Assembly (NCBI GenBank): GCA_002293065.1
Contig: DBCN01000145.1
Span: forward strand, 2,869-14,460
Reading direction: 5' to 3'
Length of the DNA: 11,592 nt
Source: Opitutia bacterium UBA957
GTDB lineage: Bacteria > Verrucomicrobiota > Verrucomicrobiia > Opitutales > UBA953
The notes under the pieces were generated by a model. It was not told where the DNA came from and did no database searches. It saw only the letters and a list, made by a program, of their open reading frames with translations. How positions within the stretch are numbered: position 1 is the stretch's first letter; each line of letters opens with the position of its first letter. This document shows positions 7,572-11,592 of the stretch, one piece after another. A program made the position numbers and the translations under genes.

Positions 7572-8540
7572 ATGACTCGTCTCATGAAGTCCCCACTGCT
7601 CGCCCTCCTCGCCGGCTGCGCCCTCGTCGGCTGCCAGACCCGGGAAACCGCCCCCGCCACCCCCGCCAAGAGCACGCCTGCCGCCGCGCCTACCAAGGCG
7701 GTGCCGGCCCAGCGCAACCTCGCGGTCGGCGCCACGCCCGAGAGCGTCACCAAGGGCTTCGGCGGCAAATACTTCGTCACCCTCATGGGCACGTCGCGTA
7801 AAGCCGGGGATGGCGACGGCAAAATAGCGAAGGTCGACGGGGACAAGGTGACCATCCTCACCGAGGGCCTCGACGACCCCAAGGGCATCGTCTTCGTGGA
7901 CAAGCGCCTCATCACCGTCGACTTCGACAAAGTCTGGTCCATCGACGCCAAGGGCAAGAAGACCCTGCTCGCTGGCCCCGCCGCCTTCCCGACCACGCCC
8001 ACCTTCCTGAATGATGTCGTCGTCGCGCCCGACAAGAAGAGCGTGCTGATCACCGACATGGGTGCGGTCACCAAGATGCGTGGCGCGGACAACAAGCTCT
8101 TCGCCGTTGGCAGCCCCGAGCAAAAGGCCATCCCCATCGTCGCCCGCGTCTTCCAGGTCACGCTCGAAGGCAAAGTCACCGAAGTCATCGCCCCGACGCC
8201 GAAGATGCTCAACCCGAACGGCATCGATATCCTCGGTAACGGGCGCATCCGCATCGCCGAATTCTTCACCGGCGACGTGCTTGAATACAACAAGGGCAAA
8301 TGGAAGACCCTCGCCAAGGGCCACCGCTCCGGCGACGGCCTCGTCCACGATTCCAAGGGCCGCTTCTACATCTCCGAAGTCATGACCGGCCGCGTCACGC
8401 GCTATGAAGCCGATGGCTCCGGCCAGACCGAACTCGGCCAAGGCCTCAAGGCCGCCGCCGACCACTTCCTCGACGAGAAGGCCGGCGTCCTGATCGTCCC
8501 CGACAGCAAAGCCGGCGAACTGGTCTTCATCGCGCTCTGA
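7572..8540 (+). CDS. Lipoprotein with SMP-30/gluconolactonase-like beta-propeller
   Basis: This 322-residue protein starts with a lipoprotein signal: lipobox candidates are L13-A14-G15-C16 and L18-V19-G20-C21. A flexible Ala/Pro/Thr linker (about residues 24-47) follows, and the rest is a six-bladed-propeller-like domain. SMP-30 landmarks are DDPKGI (101-106), N147-D148 in FLND, N216 in NPNGID and D255 in GDGLVHD; the N/N/D set is where SMP-30 enzymes bind a divalent metal. SMP-30 proteins hydrolyse sugar lactones, but many propellers in this group are uncharacterised, so lactonase activity is tentative. ATG 7572 has GGGAAAG upstream at 7561-7567, the closest thing to a ribosome-binding site in the cluster; ATG 7584 (MKSPLLALLAGC) is a plausible alternative. 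The DUF1080 gene starts 5 nt after its stop, so the two are almost certainly co-translated. Confidence 0.82.
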   Translation: MTRLMKSPLLALLAGCALVGCQTRETAPATPAKSTPAAAPTKAVPAQRNLAVGATPESVTKGFGGKYFVTLMGTSRKAGDGDGKIAKVDGDKVTILTEGLDDPKGIVFVDKRLITVDFDKVWSIDAKGKKTLLAGPAAFPTTPTFLNDVVVAPDKKSVLITDMGAVTKMRGADNKLFAVGSPEQKAIPIVARVFQVTLEGKVTEVIAPTPKMLNPNGIDILGNGRIRIAEFFTGDVLEYNKGKWKTLAKGHRSGDGLVHDSKGRFYISEVMTGRVTRYEADGSGQTELGQGLKAAADHFLDEKAGVLIVPDSKAGELVFIAL

Positions 8541-8545
8541 CCTCG

Positions 8546-9334
8546 ATGCGCCTCCTCCTCGTTTTCCTCCTGCTGGCCGTCGCCACGCCGACCTCCGCCC
8601 AGGACGGCTTCACCGCGCTCTTCAACGGCAAGGACCTCTCCGGCTGGGACGGCGAGCCGGGGCTCTGGGCCGTCGAGGACGGCGTGATCGTCGGCACGAG
8701 CGTGGTCGGCAAACCGAAGACGAATTCATTCCTCATCTGGAACGGCAAGGCCAAGGACTTCGAACTCCGCGCAACGGTCAAGGTGGTCGGTGACAACAAC
8801 TCCGGCATCCAATACCGCAGCCGCCGCCTGCCCGAGGTGACGCCCTGGACGATCCTCGGCTACCAATGCGACGTCCATCCAACCGATGTGCATACGGCGA
8901 TGACCTACGAAGAACGCGGCCGCGGCATCTTCGGCTACAACGGCGTCGACGTGGTCATGGATCCGACCGGCCAGCGCTGGCAGGTCGGCGAACGCCCGCG
9001 CGTGCAGGTCGACATCGCCCAATACAACGAGTTCACGGTCATCGCGCGCGGCAACCGCCTCGAGCACAAGGTCAACGGCCAGACGACCTCGGTCTTCATC
9101 GACCATGACGAGAAGGCGCGGGCACTCGAAGGCCTCATCGCCATCCAGCTCCACGCCGGCAACCCGCATAAGACCTACGTGAAGCAGGTCTTGCTCAAGG
9201 TCCTCGCTGACAGCGCCGTCCTTCCCTTCGACGAGGCCACCCTCCCCGCCGGGTCGAAGAAAATCGACAAGCCCAAGGTCGTCAGCGCCCAAGGCAAGAC
9301 CGCACCCGCCAAGAAGGCCCCGGCCACGAAGTGA
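8546..9334 (+). CDS. DUF1080 protein (3-keto-disaccharide hydrolase family)
   Basis: This 262-residue exported protein belongs to DUF1080 (PF06439), whose characterised members act on 3-keto-glycosides. A Sec signal MRLLLVFLLLAVATPTSA precedes the domain, which spans about residues 21-220. Landmarks are GFTALFNGKDLSGW (21-34), VEDGVIVG, NSFLIW, DFELRATVKV, NSGIQYRSR, GYQCDVHP, a YEERGRGIFG block, NEFTVIARGNRLEHKVNG and a terminal GLIAIQLHAG. This is a textbook match in order and length. Residues after 220 form an extra basic tail that ends in K-T-A-P-A-K-K-A-P-A-T-K. If the family activity holds, it would cleave a glycoside oxidised at C3 by a dehydrogenase not present in the window. The tight spacing to the SMP-30-like lipoprotein suggests a shared pathway. 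An alternative is a purely carbohydrate-binding role, since the fold is lectin/glucanase-like. Confidence 0.92.
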   Translation: MRLLLVFLLLAVATPTSAQDGFTALFNGKDLSGWDGEPGLWAVEDGVIVGTSVVGKPKTNSFLIWNGKAKDFELRATVKVVGDNNSGIQYRSRRLPEVTPWTILGYQCDVHPTDVHTAMTYEERGRGIFGYNGVDVVMDPTGQRWQVGERPRVQVDIAQYNEFTVIARGNRLEHKVNGQTTSVFIDHDEKARALEGLIAIQLHAGNPHKTYVKQVLLKVLADSAVLPFDEATLPAGSKKIDKPKVVSAQGKTAPAKKAPATK

Positions 9335-9339
9335 TCGTC

Positions 9340-9353
9340 GGACCAACCGGTCC
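9340..9353 (+). other. Small hairpin GGACC-AACC-GGTCC
   Basis: GGACC (9340-9344) and GGTCC (9349-9353) pair around an AACC loop immediately after the DUF1080 stop. It is the first of three consecutive hairpins in the gap before sulfatase 3. A five-pair stem alone could be chance in GC-rich DNA. Confidence 0.35.
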
Positions 9354-9356
9354 AGC

Positions 9357-9388
9357 GGGGTCAGACCCTATTAATGGGGTCTGACCCC
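9357..9388 (+). repeat. REP-like palindrome, possible bidirectional transcription stop
   Basis: GGGGTCAGACCC (9357-9368) and GGGTCTGACCCC (9377-9388) are exact 12-bp inverted repeats around TATTAATG. A further T-G and A-T pair would extend the stem to 14 with a TTAA loop. Each arm is itself nearly palindromic (GGGTC-W-GACCC), so the unit also looks like two copies of one short element. I recall GGGGTCWGACCCC as a dispersed intergenic sequence in several bacterial phyla, sometimes near REP-associated Y1 transposase genes; this is memory, not a search. The downstream sequence is only moderately T-rich, so terminator function is possible but weak. It could separate sulfatase 3 from the upstream operon. 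Confidence 0.75.
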
Positions 9389-9412
9389 ATTTCCGTCTTT
9401 GCACCGGCTGGG

Positions 9413-9426
9413 GATTCGCCTGAATC
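9413..9426 (+). other. Small hairpin GATTC-GCCT-GAATC before sulfatase 3
   Basis: GATTC (9413-9417) and GAATC (9422-9426) pair around a GCCT loop, ending 12 nt before the sulfatase 3 ATG at 9439. It could affect ribosome access, or could be a short operator. Only five pairs, so low confidence. Confidence 0.3.
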
Positions 9427-9438
9427 TGTGCTCACCCC

Positions 9439-11061
9439 ATGCGCCCCCTGCTGACCCTGCTGTTCGCCACCCTCACGGCCCTGGCCGCCCCCCAGCGCCC
9501 CAACGTCGTCCTCATCCTCGCGGATGACCTCGGTTACTCCGACCTCGGCTGCTACGGCGGAGAGATCGCGACGCCGAACCTCGACGCACTGGCGCAGCAA
9601 GGCCTCCGCTTCACTCAGTTCTACAACACGGCCCGTTGCTGGCCTTCGCGCAGCGCCCTGCTCTCCGGCTACTACGCCCAGCAGATCCACCGCGACGCGC
9701 TACCCAACCTCGGCGGCGGTGGCCAGGGGGTCCGGCAATCCTGGGCCCGCTTGCTCCCCGATTTCCTCCGCACCGCGGGCTACCGCAACTACCACAGCGG
9801 CAAGTGGCACATCGACGGGAAGATCATCCCCACCGGCTTTGACCGTTCGCTGAACATGCAGAACCAAGGGAACTTCTTCACCGCCCGCGGCAATTCGCTC
9901 GACGACGTTCCGGTCAAGGTTCCCGCCGATGAGAAGGACTACTACGCGACGACGGCGACGACCGACCACGCGCTCGATTGCCTGAAGGACCACGCCGCCA
10001 ACCACAAGGATAAGCCGTTCTTCCAGTACGTCGCCTACATCGCCCCGCACTTCCCCCTCCACGCCCTCCCCGAGGACATCGCCAAGTACCGCGACAAGTA
10101 CCTCGACGGCTGGGAGGCCATGCGCGCCGCCCGTTTCGCCCGCCAACAAAAGATGGGCCTGACCAAGACGACGCTTGCACCTCTCGAGCGCGAGGTGGGC
10201 CCGCCTTATGCCTTCCCCACCGCGATCGAGAAGCTGGGCGCCGGTGAGGTGAACCGTCCGCTCCCTTGGTCCGAGTTGACCGCCGAGCAACGCCGCTTCC
10301 AGGCCACGAAGATGGCCATCCATGCCGCCATGGTCGACCGCATGGACCAAGACATCGGTCGCCTCATCGCCCAACTCAAGGCCATGGGCGTCTACGAGAA
10401 TACGCTCATCCTTTTCGCCTCCGACAATGGCGCGAGCGCCGAGATCATGGTGCGCGACGGCGGCCATGACCCGCAGGCCCCGATGGGCAGCGCCGCCAGC
10501 TACCTCAGCATCGGACCCGGCTTCTCCAGCGCCTGCAACACGCCGCATCGCCTGCATAAGACCTGGGTCCACGAGGGCGGCATCAGCACCCCCTTGGTCG
10601 CTCATTGGCCCGCGGGCATCACCGCGCGCGGCGAACTCCGGGAAACACCTGCCCACCTCGTCGACATCGTCCCCACCCTGCTGGAACTGACGGGCACGAC
10701 CAAGCCGAAGGAATGGCAAGGCCAGCCGATCCCCGCCGCCCCCGGCAAGAGCCTGACCCCAGCCTTCGCCAAGGACGTCGCGATCGAACGTGAGAGCCTC
10801 TGGTGGCTACATGAAGGCAACAAGGCCATCCGCGTCGGCGACTGGAAGCTAGTGGCAGCCAAGGACCAACCTTGGAGCCTCTACGACCTGCGCACCGACC
10901 GGGCCGAGCAGAACGACCTCGCGGCCAAGATGCCCGACAAGGTCAAGGAACTGTCGGCGCTTTGGCAGAAGCAGACCGATGAATACGTGGCCCTCGCCCA
11001 ATTGACGCAGGATCAGCAACCGCGCGCCAAGGCCAAGACCGCGACGAAGAAAGCCAAGTAA
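9439..11061 (+). CDS. Sulfatase 3 (C-W-P-S-R type)
   Basis: This 540-residue exported sulfatase has C67-W68-P69-S70-R71 as the formylglycine motif, in the context FYNTAR-CWPSR-SALLSGYYAQQ. Metal ligands are D29-D30 and D329-N330 in ASDNG, and other conserved residues are K122-W123-H124, H204 in APHFPLHA and K374 in RLHKTWVHEGG. The blocks NTARC, APHFPLH and VHEGGISTPLVAHWP place it in a different branch from sulfatases 1 and 2, resembling the arylsulfatase group I recall as S1_4. A tryptophan follows the active-site cysteine; the position is variable in the family, so activity should be retained. The Sec signal is MRPLLTLLFATLTALA. The C-terminus ends in a basic tail (PRAKAKTATKKAK). It follows a 104-nt hairpin-rich gap, so it may be transcribed separately or attenuated relative to DUF1080. 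Confidence 0.93.
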   Translation: MRPLLTLLFATLTALAAPQRPNVVLILADDLGYSDLGCYGGEIATPNLDALAQQGLRFTQFYNTARCWPSRSALLSGYYAQQIHRDALPNLGGGGQGVRQSWARLLPDFLRTAGYRNYHSGKWHIDGKIIPTGFDRSLNMQNQGNFFTARGNSLDDVPVKVPADEKDYYATTATTDHALDCLKDHAANHKDKPFFQYVAYIAPHFPLHALPEDIAKYRDKYLDGWEAMRAARFARQQKMGLTKTTLAPLEREVGPPYAFPTAIEKLGAGEVNRPLPWSELTAEQRRFQATKMAIHAAMVDRMDQDIGRLIAQLKAMGVYENTLILFASDNGASAEIMVRDGGHDPQAPMGSAASYLSIGPGFSSACNTPHRLHKTWVHEGGISTPLVAHWPAGITARGELRETPAHLVDIVPTLLELTGTTKPKEWQGQPIPAAPGKSLTPAFAKDVAIERESLWWLHEGNKAIRVGDWKLVAAKDQPWSLYDLRTDRAEQNDLAAKMPDKVKELSALWQKQTDEYVALAQLTQDQQPRAKAKTATKKAK

Positions 11062-11203
11062 TCCTAGCCCGTGATGCACCTCTCCAATCGCTGCCGACCA
11101 CGCCATCCGACCAGCGGCCAGTAGCCGGGTTAACGCTTTCAAACTCCGACTATCCGTCGGACTGGCTGGCGGCCGGGCCACAACCCTTTTAACTGAAATA
11201 GTC
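11062..11203 (+). promoter_or_regulatory. Candidate structured leader upstream of the VUT transporter gene
   Basis: This 142-nt gap is the longest in the window. TCCGAC (11145-11150) and GTCGGA (11156-11161) form a 6-bp hairpin with a TATCC loop. GACTAT (11148-11153), overlapping that stem, is complementary to ATAGTC (11198-11203), the six bases just before the ATG. GGGTT (11127-11131) can pair with AACCC (11182-11186). The first two pairings exclude each other, as in a switch that hides or frees the start. No known preQ1 riboswitch consensus is recognisable, and no clear -35/-10 pair was found. A promoter for the transporter should lie here, since its function differs from the upstream cluster. 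Confidence 0.35.
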
Positions 11204-11592
11204 ATGACGCGCAGCTTCCGCTACTACGACCTCATCTTGGGGGCCTTCGTCGCCGTGCTGCTCTGCTCGAACCTGATTGGCCCAGCCAAGGTGGTCATGC
11301 TGGACCTGCCCCTGCTGGGACCCACGCAGTTTGGCGCCGGGAACCTCTTCTTCCCGCTGTCCTACATCTTCGGCGATATCCTCACCGAGGTCTATGGCTA
11401 CGCTTTGGCCCGCCGGGTGATCTGGGCAGGCTTCGGCGCACTGCTCTTCGCCACGGCCATGACGTGGGTGATCCTGGCATTGCCGGCTAGCCCGAACGAA
11501 CCCTTCAGCGCGCAGCTCCAACCGGCGCTCGAGACCTGCTTCGGCGGCGGCTGGCGCATCGCGCTCGGTTCCATCGTGGCCTTCTGCGTCGG
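11204..11592 (+). CDS. yhhQ: Queuosine precursor transporter, YhhQ/VUT family; 3' end outside window
   Basis: The frame opens at ATG 11204 and runs off the window after 129 codons. The protein is hydrophobic with a first membrane segment at about residues 9-25 (LILGAFVAVLLCSNLIG), a second near 47-58, and a third near 72-90. The diagnostic VUT_1 (PF02592) block is FFPLSYIFGDILTEVYGYA, followed by A-R-R-V-I-W-A-G-F. This family imports queuosine precursors (preQ0/preQ1 or queuine) across the inner membrane for tRNA modification; E. coli YhhQ is the reference member. Full-length proteins are about 220-250 residues, so roughly half is missing. It is on the same strand as the sulfatase cluster but is functionally unrelated and preceded by the longest gap, so it is probably its own unit. 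The exact precursor cannot be told. Confidence 0.88.
   Translation, partial: MTRSFRYYDLILGAFVAVLLCSNLIGPAKVVMLDLPLLGPTQFGAGNLFFPLSYIFGDILTEVYGYALARRVIWAGFGALLFATAMTWVILALPASPNEPFSAQLQPALETCFGGGWRIALGSIVAFCV

Noticed and set aside
7257..8465. 402-codon open frame on the minus strand opposite the SMP-30-like gene
   Set aside because: It spans the end of sulfatase 2, an intergenic gap and most of a convincing lipoprotein gene, and encodes an acidic, Gly-rich shadow protein.
9700..10719. 339-codon minus-strand frame opposite sulfatase 3
   Set aside because: Antisense shadow of conserved sulfatase codons, with no recognisable domain or start context.
11062..11203. Classical preQ1-I riboswitch
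   Set aside because: The A-rich tail and short C-rich loop hairpin typical of that class are not visible; only generic complementary segments are.
1..11592. tRNA, rRNA, CRISPR array or insertion sequence
   Set aside because: No cloverleaf, regularly spaced repeats or transposase-like coding was seen; nearly all the sequence is accounted for by protein genes.

Overview
The window is a GC-rich, almost entirely plus-strand run of exported proteins typical of Verrucomicrobiota or Planctomycetota. The pairing of a PSD1/DUF1553 protein with a DUF1501 protein, followed by several sulfatases and a DUF1080 (3-keto-disaccharide hydrolase) protein, is largely confined to those phyla. The high GC content, signal peptides of the LLLAPLxAL type and near-absence of Shine-Dalgarno sequences lead me to favour Verrucomicrobiota, perhaps the Opitutae side. 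This taxonomic call is inference from gene content, not from a marker gene.

Layout: (1) 1-813, 3' end of a DUF1553 protein; (2) 818-2287, DUF1501 protein with a Tat-type signal; (3) 2355-3599, secreted VCBS/FG-GAP beta-propeller with six calcium-type repeats; (4) 3596-5140, sulfatase 1 (C-S-P-S-R), its ATG overlapping the previous stop; (5) 5151-6062, secreted alpha/beta-hydrolase esterase of the LpqC/PHB-depolymerase type; (6) 6114-7472, sulfatase 2 (C-S-P-S-R) with a twin-arginine leader; (7) 7572-8540, lipoprotein with an SMP-30-like propeller; (8) 8546-9334, DUF1080 protein; (9) a 104-nt intergenic region with three successive hairpins, the middle one a REP-like 12-bp palindrome; (10) 9439-11061, sulfatase 3 (C-W-P-S-R); (11) a 142-nt gap with possible alternative RNA pairings; (12) 11204 to the window end, the start of a YhhQ/VUT-family queuosine-precursor transporter, probably a separate housekeeping unit.

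The first nine genes run in one direction with gaps of -4 to about 105 nt, which fits one or a few operons. A coherent but unproven reading is an extracytoplasmic system for a sulfated, acylated polysaccharide: sulfatases strip sulfate, the esterase strips acyl groups, the DUF1080 and SMP-30-like proteins act on oxidised sugar or lactone intermediates, and the PSD1/DUF1501/VCBS proteins have roles that are not established. No glycoside hydrolase, transporter for glycans, regulator or sulfatase-maturation enzyme lies inside the window. Three of the exported enzymes end in lysine/alanine/proline-rich basic tails, which is the least expected feature here.
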